Positions 1 through 5,509 of a DNA stretch of 8,454 bases are shown here, piece by piece. Position 1 is the stretch's first letter, and each line of letters opens with the position of its first letter. Both the position numbers and the translations under genes were made by a program. The stretch is from the NCBI GenBank assembly GCA_007571115.1, contig RKSA01000090.1, positions 1 to 8,454 on the forward strand, in the 5' to 3' direction. The notes beneath the pieces are model-generated. The model was not told the origin of the DNA. It searched no databases and saw only the letters and a program-made list of their open reading frames with translations. Source of the DNA: Gammaproteobacteria bacterium (GTDB lineage Bacteria; Pseudomonadota; Gammaproteobacteria; Pseudomonadales; Pseudohongiellaceae).

Positions 1-2
1 AG

Positions 3-134
3 GAAAGCATTGCGGGCCAGATGAAGCACATGGCGACCAAGGCAGAGCTGGAATCGCTGAAAGTGTGGATTCTCAGCAGCATTCTCGCGTCCACGATGGT
101 GATCGTGTTTCTATTGCTGAGGCTTGGCGGCTAG
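3..134 (+). CDS. C-terminal end of a small membrane-anchored protein (5' truncated by window edge)
   Basis: An open frame runs in from the left edge and ends at TAG 132-134, giving 43 residues. The visible part is a charged, helix-forming stretch (KHMATKAELESLK) followed by a single strongly hydrophobic segment (about residues 22-39 of the visible part) and a short RLGG tail. This layout, a coiled-coil-like region with the sequence TKAEL-x-x-L ahead of one C-terminal transmembrane helix, is common in small uncharacterised proteobacterial and prophage-like proteins of the DUF1640/haemolysin-XhlA-like kind. Residues inside the helix cannot assign a family. The gene converges on the dehydratase gene, with only 15 bases between the two stop codons and no obvious terminator. 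The start and any N-terminal domain lie outside the window. That it is a real gene is likely; its function is unknown. Confidence 0.6.
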   Translation, partial: ESIAGQMKHMATKAELESLKVWILSSILASTMVIVFLLLRLGG

Positions 135-149
135 CAGAAGAACCCCCTG

Positions 150-1163
150 CTACCCCGCAACTGCCTGGACCGATTCCCGCCGGGCCGCATCGCCACCGAG
201 GCCGGGAACGCCGCCACCGAGCACTGTCTGCAACACGTCGGCATCGATGTTGCCGCCGGTCAGGATGACGCCGATCTTGCGCCCTGCCTGCCTTTCGCGT
301 TCTCGCATCAGCGCCGCGAACGCAGCCGCGCCGGCGCCTTCGGCGACATTGTGCGTGTGGCGGTACAGCAGGCGCATCGCCTCGGCGATGTCCTGCTCTT
401 CGACCTCGACGACCCGCGCAGCGCCATCGCGAACGATTGCGAAAGGCGCCTGCATCGGCACGCGGCAAGCCATGCCATCGGCGAAGGTGTTGGCCGAATC
501 GGTGGCGACGATCTTGCCTGCCTCGACGCTGCGCGCCATCGCCGCCGCATTCGCCGAAACGACTCCAATGACTTCGGTATCGAGCCCCAGCAGGTCACGA
601 GCCAGAATCACGCCGCAGACCCCCGAGCCCATGCCGATCGGCACGTAGACCGCATCGAGATCGGCGAGCGCCTCGAACAGTTCCAGGGCATACGTCGCCA
701 CGCCACGCACGAGCGCAGAATGGAAAGGCGGCACGGCCAGGGCGCCTTCGGCCTCGGCGACTCGCGCCGATTCGAGCCGCGACTCCTCGAAATCGTCGCC
801 GAACTCGATCAGTTCGGCGCCCCAGCCGCTCATGGCGGCATTCTTTTCCACGCTATTGCCCCGCGGCACGTAGACCGTGACCGGAACGCCGAGGCGGCAG
901 GCCGCATAGGGAATGCTCTGGCCGTGGTTGCCCCGGGTCGCGGTGACGATCTTGCCGGGAAGGCCAGCGCCGCGCTGCAATTCATCGAGCAGAACCAGGC
1001 CGCCGCGGACCTTGAAAGCGCCGATCGGAGTGTGATTCTCGTGTTTCAGCCAGACTTCGCAGCCCGTCAAGGCACAAAGCCCAGGCCAGCGATATTGCGG
1101 TGTCGGCGGCATGTGCCGCGCCACCACTCGCTGCGCCTGCCGCAGCGCATCCAGATCAAACAT
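150..1163 (-). CDS. PLP-dependent threonine/serine dehydratase (fold type II)
   Basis: A 337-residue cytoplasmic enzyme predicted to use pyridoxal phosphate to deaminate a hydroxy-amino acid, such as L-threonine or L-serine, to a 2-oxo acid and ammonia. The Schiff-base lysine is K51 in GAFKVRGG. The substrate/cofactor loop TRGNHGQS is at 76-83, the glycine-rich phosphate loop (IGMGSGVCG) is near 176-184, and LTGGNID at 301-307 is the C-terminal cofactor-ring motif. Length matches catabolic, single-domain dehydratases; there is no C-terminal ACT-like regulatory domain as in biosynthetic IlvA. The sequence style (HENHTPIGAFK, NSVEKNAAM) resembles the 'threonine dehydratase' group that includes EutB of hydroxyectoine breakdown, but no ectoine genes are nearby, so the exact substrate is open. 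The ATG at 1163 has a GGGGGA ribosome site 8 bases upstream and overlaps the end of the HTH gene by 8 bases, which suggests translational coupling. Confidence 0.88.
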   Translation of the reverse strand: MFDLDALRQAQRVVARHMPPTPQYRWPGLCALTGCEVWLKHENHTPIGAFKVRGGLVLLDELQRGAGLPGKIVTATRGNHGQSIPYAACRLGVPVTVYVPRGNSVEKNAAMSGWGAELIEFGDDFEESRLESARVAEAEGALAVPPFHSALVRGVATYALELFEALADLDAVYVPIGMGSGVCGVILARDLLGLDTEVIGVVSANAAAMARSVEAGKIVATDSANTFADGMACRVPMQAPFAIVRDGAARVVEVEEQDIAEAMRLLYRHTHNVAEGAGAAAFAALMRERERQAGRKIGVILTGGNIDADVLQTVLGGGVPGLGGDAARRESVQAVAG

Positions 1164-1416
1164 GACTCAATTCCCCCATTGATCTTCCACAGCTTTCTCC
1201 CGTCAACTCTTCCATGCGCCTCATCACGTCCTTCCGAGACAACAAGCGGAGATAGCGATCATGCGCCAAACTCTGGATGTTCAAGCCGTTTTCCCAGCGA
1301 TTCAGCGAAGCTTCGCCAATTCCGGTGATCTGCGAGAATCGTGCCCGCGTCATGCCATGAAGGACTCTGATACGCTTGATCTCGTCCGACGAAAGAACGC
1401 CGAAATGCTTGCACAC
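1156..1416 (-). CDS. Short helix-turn-helix regulator, MqsA-antitoxin-like DNA-binding domain only
   Basis: An 86-residue protein whose residues 9-60 form an XRE/Cro-type DNA-binding domain. LSSDEIKRIR opens the first helix, the helix-turn-helix lies at about 25-44 (ARFSQITGIGEASLNRWENG), and the stretch IQSLAHDRYLRLL follows. That last pattern is typical of the C-terminal half of MqsA-type antitoxins and related regulators, which normally carry an N-terminal zinc domain with CxxC pairs. Here there is none: the frame is closed by TGA at 1441-1443 and the only in-frame start is GTG at 1416, preceded by GGGGGA. A second start, ATG at 1429 with an AGGAG site at 1436-1440, opens a different frame that gives no recognisable protein, so a small frameshift at the 5' end is possible. 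No toxin gene lies beside it. It precedes and overlaps the dehydratase gene, so control of that gene and of itself is the likeliest role. Confidence 0.72.
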   Translation of the reverse strand: MCKHFGVLSSDEIKRIRVLHGMTRARFSQITGIGEASLNRWENGLNIQSLAHDRYLRLLSRKDVMRRMEELTGESCGRSMGELSHV

Positions 1417-1453
1417 TGCCTTCCCCCATGCGACGCTCCTTCAGAGAGAAACT

Positions 1454-1463
1454 ATCATATGAT
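1454..1463. promoter_or_regulatory. Perfect 10-base palindrome overlapping the -10 box (candidate operator)
   Basis: ATCATATGAT is an exact palindrome that covers the -10 box of the putative HTH-dehydratase promoter. Dimeric HTH proteins of the XRE/MqsA kind often bind short palindromes at their own promoters, so this is a natural candidate for autorepression by the gene product encoded at 1156-1416. That role is inferred from position and symmetry only. Confidence 0.35.
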
Positions 1464-1482
1464 CGAGAATTACGAAAACCAA
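1454..1482 (-). promoter_or_regulatory. Putative sigma-70 promoter of the HTH-dehydratase operon
   Basis: On the minus strand the -10 box TATGAT (1454-1459, 5 of 6 consensus bases) lies 17 bases downstream of TTGGTT (1477-1482, 3 of 6). The surrounding stretch is clearly richer in A+T than the rest of the window. Transcription would start near 1447, giving a short leader before the HTH start at 1416. The spacing and location are good; the -35 box is weak, which fits a regulated promoter. Confidence 0.5.
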
Positions 1483-1543
1483 GTGCCGTTTTGCAAACGA
1501 GTCGCCCTGCCCTCGGTCAGAAGCAGGTGGTAGCGCTGCGGGT

Positions 1544-2692
1544 TCAGTCAAAGTGCAACCGCGAGCGGTTCAGGCGTTTTGCGGAATCGCAGCCCATCAG
1601 GATCATGTCGCGCTCGACTTCGGCGCGCAGTTTGCCCAAGGCCCGGTCGACTGCGGGTTCGCCGCCGGCGGCGAGGGCGTACAGATAGCCCCTGCCGATC
1701 ATGCAGGCCCTGGCGCCCATGGCGAGCGCTTTCAGCACGTGGCTGCCGCGGCGCACGCCGCCATCGAGAATGACCTCGATACGGTCGCCCACTGCGTCGA
1801 CGATGGGGCCGAGCTGGTCGAAAGGCGCAGTCGAGCCGTCGAGCTGCCTGCCGCCATGGTTGGAAATCATGATGGCGCTGGCGCCGATGTCGGCGGCGCG
1901 ACGCGCATCGTCGACCGACATCACTCCCTTGATCGCGAATGGCCCTGCCCAGCGCGAGATCGCCTGTTCGGCGTCCTTCCAGGTGATCGAGCGGTCGAAC
2001 TGGCTGTTGATGTAGTCGATCACCGAAATGAGCTTGCTCGTTCCCGCATCGATGTGGCCCGCCACGTTGGCAAGCTCGAATTTCTTTCCGGCGAGATAGT
2101 TGAGGCTCCAGTGGGGATGCGCGAAAAAACTCAACATGCTCGCCAGGGTGAAACGCGGCGGGGTGACCATGCCGGTTCGCAGGTCGCGTTCGCGATTGCC
2201 CGCCACCAGGGTGTCGACGGTGAGGCAGAGCGCGGAAAAACCCGCCTCCTTGCAACGGTCGATGAAGTCCCAGCTCATCGCCCGGTCCTTGTGGATGTAC
2301 AACTGGTAGCATTTCGGGCCCGGCGTCAACGCGCCGATTTCCTCGATGCTCGTGGTTGCAAGCGTCGATAGGCTATACATCGTGCCGTGCCTGTGGGCAG
2401 CCCGGCATACCGCAGCTTCGCCATGGTGATGGAAAAGCCGCGACATCGCCGTCGGCGAGCAAAACACGGGCCATTCGAGGCGCTGGCCGAGCACCTTGAC
2501 CGAAAGGTCGAGGCTCGACAGGTCGGCGAGAGCGTCGGGAATCAGCCGGACCTTGTCGAAGGCGCTGGTATTGCGGCGCAAGGTGATTTCGTCGTCAGCG
2601 CCGCCGTCGATGTAATGAAACAGCGGCGCGGGCAGGCGCCTGCGCGCGAGTTCGCGGAAATCCGCCGCATTGTTGCAATCGTTGCTACGCAA
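1544..2692 (-). CDS. FMN-dependent alpha-hydroxy-acid (L-lactate type) dehydrogenase
   Basis: From the TTG at 2692 this is a 382-residue TIM-barrel flavoenzyme of the FMN_dh family (L-lactate dehydrogenase LldD, glycolate oxidase, mandelate dehydrogenase). It oxidises an L-2-hydroxy acid to the 2-oxo acid. Seen in order, numbered from TTG: HYIDGGADDE (26-35), SPTA for FMN binding (79-82), YQLY (129-132), TVDT (158-161), the FMN-contacting lysine in AIKG (K255), and the active-site signature SNHGGRQLD (277-285) with catalytic His279 and Arg282. DGGVRRG (310-316) is the FMN phosphate loop. The frame stays open to an ATG at 2770, but relatives begin close to NDCNNAADF, and a GGGAG site lies 7 bases before the TTG, so the short start is preferred. 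The precise substrate cannot be read from sequence; L-lactate is the commonest. It is divergent from the LspA-like gene and upstream of the HTH-dehydratase pair on the same strand. Confidence 0.85.
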   Translation of the reverse strand: MRSNDCNNAADFRELARRRLPAPLFHYIDGGADDEITLRRNTSAFDKVRLIPDALADLSSLDLSVKVLGQRLEWPVFCSPTAMSRLFHHHGEAAVCRAAHRHGTMYSLSTLATTSIEEIGALTPGPKCYQLYIHKDRAMSWDFIDRCKEAGFSALCLTVDTLVAGNRERDLRTGMVTPPRFTLASMLSFFAHPHWSLNYLAGKKFELANVAGHIDAGTSKLISVIDYINSQFDRSITWKDAEQAISRWAGPFAIKGVMSVDDARRAADIGASAIMISNHGGRQLDGSTAPFDQLGPIVDAVGDRIEVILDGGVRRGSHVLKALAMGARACMIGRGYLYALAAGGEPAVDRALGKLRAEVERDMILMGCDSAKRLNRSRLHFD

Positions 2693-2699
2693 ACCTGCT

Positions 2700-2704
2700 C
2701 TCCC
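2700..2704 (-). promoter_or_regulatory. Ribosome binding site supporting the TTG start of the hydroxy-acid dehydrogenase
   Basis: The minus-strand sequence GGGAG lies 7 bases before the TTG at 2692-2690. The longer alternative start (ATG at 2770) would add 26 residues (MRACAQRAF...) that do not look like the family's N-terminus and would reach into the region upstream of the divergent gene. Confidence 0.5.
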
Positions 2705-2844
2705 GGAGCGCGATTCCTCCGCGAAGACCATCGAGCATAGCAGGAATGCTCTCTGGGCACATGCGCGCATGGCTTTCCCGGGCCGTGGCGACAGGCGCTT
2801 GTATTCACGGCTCGATTGCCTCTATGCTGCGGCTTCACGGCGAC

Positions 2845-3360
2845 ATGAGAGAACGCAAATTGTCCAGTCTTGGGCCAGCAAACCCCGGCGGCTTCGCGCT
2901 TTTCGCCGCAGTCGCCCTGGCGGTGCTTGGCGCCGCCCAGGCCGCTGGCTGGTGGATCAACGGCAATATCCCGCTCTACGCAAGCATCGAATGGAACGGC
3001 CTGGTCCATCTCACGCATATCCGCAATCACGGCGGCATCTTCGGCCTCCTGCAAGGCCATGGCTGGCTGTTCGGGCTGTTCAGCCTGGCGCTGCTTGGCG
3101 GCATCTCGATCTGGCTGTATTGCGGCGCGCGAATCTCCCGGCTCGAATTCGCCTGTTTCGGCTGCATCGCCGGAGGCGGCTTGAGCAACGTGCTCGACCG
3201 GATCGTTCACGGCAGCGTGATCGACTACATCGACCTGCAACAAATTCCCTGGTGGAACTACGTTTTCAACCTCGCCGACGTGATGATCCACATTGGCATC
3301 TGGCCGATGATCGTCTACGGCCTGTTCGCTGCCAGGCTCGGCGCCCCGCCCCAGGAATGA
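2845..3360 (+). CDS. LspA-family (signal peptidase II-like) integral membrane protein, divergent
   Basis: A 171-residue protein with about four hydrophobic helices, the length and layout of lipoprotein signal peptidase (PF01252). Signal peptidase II cuts lipidated prolipoproteins in the inner membrane with an aspartate pair. Numbered from ATG 2845, the family motifs are the RNHGGIFG box (N61), GGGLSNVLDR (N115, D118, R119), the first catalytic aspartate in VIDYID (D127) and the second in FNLAD (D145); the 18-residue spacing equals that of E. coli LspA. The N-terminal family motif D-Q-x-[ST]-K is replaced by A-Q-A-A-G at about 31-35, so this is a divergent member and may be a second copy with another job. 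The usual neighbour ileS is absent; pilin follows. The frame is open back to ATG 2746, with further ATGs at 2761 and 2824 and no strong ribosome site anywhere; 2845 was chosen on family length. It could be a true LspA or a specialised paralogue. Confidence 0.75.
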   Translation: MRERKLSSLGPANPGGFALFAAVALAVLGAAQAAGWWINGNIPLYASIEWNGLVHLTHIRNHGGIFGLLQGHGWLFGLFSLALLGGISIWLYCGARISRLEFACFGCIAGGGLSNVLDRIVHGSVIDYIDLQQIPWWNYVFNLADVMIHIGIWPMIVYGLFAARLGAPPQE

Positions 3361-3395
3361 GCATCGGCCTGGCCTGCTCGCGGCGCTGATTTCCC

Positions 3396-3417
3396 TCGGC
3401 GATGTTTTTCTCGCCGA
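3396..3417 (+). terminator. Perfect 7-bp stem-loop between the LspA-like gene and pilin
   Basis: TCGGCGA (3396-3402) and TCGCCGA (3411-3417) pair perfectly around an 8-base loop, 35 bases after the LspA-like stop. The following bases (TTCTTCCCGTTT) are pyrimidine-rich but not a clean run of T. It could be a weak terminator that insulates the pilin gene, or a structure in the pilin leader. The hairpin is certain; its role is not. Confidence 0.4.
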
Positions 3418-3488
3418 TTCTTCCCGTTTCCGGCAAATGCTGCCTAGACTTGCCCCGCCACACCGGCAAGCACAAAGGAGACAGAAAC

Positions 3489-3905
3489 ATGCACAGATCC
3501 CAGCACGGCTTTACCCTGATCGAACTGATGATCGTCGTTGCGATCATCGGCATACTCGCGGCGGTGGCGCTGCCCGCCTACCGCAACTACTCGGATCGCG
3601 CCGAGTTCTCGGAGCTCGTGCTCGCAGTGACTCCATTGCGCACCGCAGTGGAACTCGCCATCCAGACTCGCGGCCCCGGCGCCCTCGATGACCTCGATGG
3701 CGGCGCGCTTGGCATTCCCGCCAATGTCGTGGCAACCGCCACGGTCCATGGCGCCAATGTCACCGATGGCGTCATCACCATGACCTGGCGGCAGGAGGAT
3801 GGCTCGAACCTCGCCGGCATCACGTACACCTTGACCCCCGATGGCGTCGCCGCTCCGGTGGACTGGACCGAAGGCGGAACATGCCTGAACAACGGCCTAT
3901 GTTGA
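3489..3905 (+). CDS. Type IV pilin (PilA-like prepilin)
   Basis: A 138-residue type IVa prepilin, the subunit that polymerises into the pilus fibre. The leader is the short, basic MHRSQHG. PilD would cut after G7 and methylate F8, and the mature protein begins FTLIELMIVVAIIGILAAVA with the invariant glutamate at mature position 5 (E12). Residues 8-60 form the hydrophobic N-terminal helix. The mature length of 131 is near the short end for major pilins. Two cysteines, C132 and C138, close a very small C-terminal disulfide loop (CLNNGLC). ATG 3489 is set by the leader and by AAAGGAG at 3474-3480, 8 bases upstream; the frame is open earlier but that part is not pilin. Its 3' end overlaps pilB by 25 bases. 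A weak -10-like TAGACT (3445-3450) is the only promoter hint in the upstream gap. It could be a major or a minor pilin; size and composition favour a major one. Confidence 0.9.
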   Translation: MHRSQHGFTLIELMIVVAIIGILAAVALPAYRNYSDRAEFSELVLAVTPLRTAVELAIQTRGPGALDDLDGGALGIPANVVATATVHGANVTDGVITMTWRQEDGSNLAGITYTLTPDGVAAPVDWTEGGTCLNNGLC

Positions 3906-5509
3906 CCGCTGCGCCGAATCAGGTGGAGGCGGCAGGTCGCCAGGACGCCTTGGCGATCGCGATGACGCTTGGCGCACCATTGCTCGATCTTGATGCATTC
4001 GATCCGCACCAGCTCGAGCGCAAGGTGATCGAGCGGAAACTGATCGACCAGTACCAGGTGTTGCCGCTGCTGCGGCGAGGCGGCCGGCTATTGCTCGCCC
4101 TGTCCGCTCCAGCGGCGCTTGCGGCGCTCGATGAAATCAAGTTCCGCACGGGGCTTGCGGTGCAGCCCGTCGTCGTGGAAGAAGCCAAGCTTGCCCGGGC
4201 ATTGCGCCTGCAAAGCCGCGACGAAGGATTGCTTGGCGAACTCGGCCTGGAAGAGCTGCATGGCAACACGGCACTCCAGCCCGATGCTGGCAGCGACGCC
4301 ACAGACGCCGACGAGACGCCGATCGTGCGCCTCGTCAACCGCTTGCTGCTCGACGCCTTGCAGGCCGGAGCTTCGGACATCCATTTCGAGCCCTACGAGG
4401 CGAGTTGCCGGGTACGGTTCCGCATCGACGGAATCCTGCACGAGATCACCCGGCCACCAGTGAATATCGCGCGGCGCATCGCTTCGCGGCTGAAAATCAT
4501 GGCACAAATGGACATCTCGGAACGGCGCCTGCCCCAGGACGGTCGCGTGCGGCTGCGAATCGCCGACGGCAGCGCGGTCGATTTTCGCGTCAACACCCTG
4601 CCGACGCTGTGGGGAGAGAAGATCGTGCTGCGAATCCTCGACGGCGGCAACGCGCAGCTCGATATCGACTCCCTCGGCCTGAACAACCTGCAACGCGAGC
4701 AGTTCCTGTTCGCCTTGCAGGCAAGCCAGGGGCTGATTCTCGTCACCGGGCCAACGGGGAGCGGCAAGACCGTGACCCTGTACGCAGGGCTGCGCGTGCT
4801 CAACACCGCCGAACGAAACATCGCCACCGCCGAGGATCCCGTCGAGATCAACCTCGAGGGAATCAACCAGGTCGCAGTGAACAATCGCATCGGCCTCGAT
4901 TTCGCGACGGCCCTGCGCGCCTTTCTGCGCCAAGACCCCGACGTGCTCATGGTCGGCGAGATCCGCGACCTGGAAACCGCAGGAATCGCGGTGAAAGCCG
5001 CCCAGACCGGCCATCTGGTGCTGTCCACCCTGCATACCAACAGCGCCGGCGAGACCTTGACCCGGCTGAAGAACATGGGCGTTCCGGCTTTCCATCTGGC
5101 GACTTCGGTGCGCCTGATTGTCGCGCAACGGCTGCTGCGCAAGCTCTGCCAGCATTGCCGGCGACCGCTGCGGCTGCCAAGAGACACCTTGCTCGAAGCC
5201 GGGTTCGCACCGCACCAGGCCGACCACCTGCGGCTTTTCGGCGCCGGCGGCTGCGAACATTGCAAGGGAGGCTACCGCGGACGCGTGGGCATCTACGAAA
5301 CCTTGCCCGTCAGCGCGGCCATGGCGGCCATCATCATGGGCGACGGCAATGCCATCGAGATTGCCGCCCAGGCGGCGCGAGAAGGTCACCAGGATCTGCG
5401 ACGGTCGGCATTGGAGCAGGCTGCCGCAGGGCTTACCAGCCTCGATGAAGTCAATCGCGTGACCTGGAACACGACCGGGAACGCGAGCAGCGCGGTGCAA
5501 CCGTCATGA
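3881..5509 (+). CDS. pilB: PilB, type IV pilus assembly (extension) ATPase
   Basis: A 542-residue cytoplasmic hexameric ATPase of the GspE/PilB family that powers pilus extension through PilC. The N-terminal MshE/T2SSE-N-like domain spans about 20-125. The ATPase core carries Walker A GPTGSGKT (290-297), the Asp box AEDPVE (317-322), Walker B DPDVLMVGEIRD (352-363, E360) and the His box GHLVLSTLHTN (377-387). A zinc site is formed by C423, C426, C458 and C461 (CQHC and CEHC), as in PilB and GspE but not in retraction ATPases of the PilT kind, and the C-terminus keeps GLTSLDEV. Length is slightly below the usual 565-570 because the N-terminus is short. ATG 3881 follows AAGGCGGA within the pilin gene; a second ATG at 3899 forms ATGTTGA with the pilin stop and is an equally possible coupled start. 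The stop overlaps the pilC start (ATGA). Confidence 0.93.
   Translation: MPEQRPMLTAAPNQVEAAGRQDALAIAMTLGAPLLDLDAFDPHQLERKVIERKLIDQYQVLPLLRRGGRLLLALSAPAALAALDEIKFRTGLAVQPVVVEEAKLARALRLQSRDEGLLGELGLEELHGNTALQPDAGSDATDADETPIVRLVNRLLLDALQAGASDIHFEPYEASCRVRFRIDGILHEITRPPVNIARRIASRLKIMAQMDISERRLPQDGRVRLRIADGSAVDFRVNTLPTLWGEKIVLRILDGGNAQLDIDSLGLNNLQREQFLFALQASQGLILVTGPTGSGKTVTLYAGLRVLNTAERNIATAEDPVEINLEGINQVAVNNRIGLDFATALRAFLRQDPDVLMVGEIRDLETAGIAVKAAQTGHLVLSTLHTNSAGETLTRLKNMGVPAFHLATSVRLIVAQRLLRKLCQHCRRPLRLPRDTLLEAGFAPHQADHLRLFGAGGCEHCKGGYRGRVGIYETLPVSAAMAAIIMGDGNAIEIAAQAAREGHQDLRRSALEQAAAGLTSLDEVNRVTWNTTGNASSAVQPS

Noticed and set aside
351..1328. A 325-codon plus-strand open frame across the dehydratase and HTH genes
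   Set aside because: It is the shadow of two well-supported minus-strand genes, with no recognisable domain or ribosome site.
1500..1540. An inverted repeat (CCTGC/GCAGG) after the hydroxy-acid dehydrogenase, considered as a terminator
   Set aside because: The stem is only 5 bp with a 12-base loop and no T-run follows on the minus strand.
1470..1546. A 25-codon minus-strand stretch (NPQRYHLLLTEG...) ending just before the HTH gene, considered as the tail of a lost toxin
   Set aside because: It has no start codon, is preceded at once by an in-frame stop, and overlaps the promoter region. It is too short to identify.
2693..2844. Promoters in the divergent gap between the dehydrogenase and the LspA-like gene (TATGCT boxes on both strands)
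   Set aside because: The -10-like boxes match only 4 of 6 bases and no acceptable -35 accompanies them, so no promoter is called, although the gap must hold some signal if both start choices are right.
3431..3443. A GG...GC pair upstream of pilin considered as a sigma-54 promoter (common for pilA)
   Set aside because: The spacing between GG and GC is 8 instead of 10 bases, and the rest of the consensus is absent.
4088..5500. A 470-codon open frame on the minus strand, antisense to pilB
   Set aside because: It mirrors the full pilB gene, whose motifs are all intact. Its composition (H-, Q- and G-rich, no domain) is that expected from the opposite strand of a G+C-rich gene.
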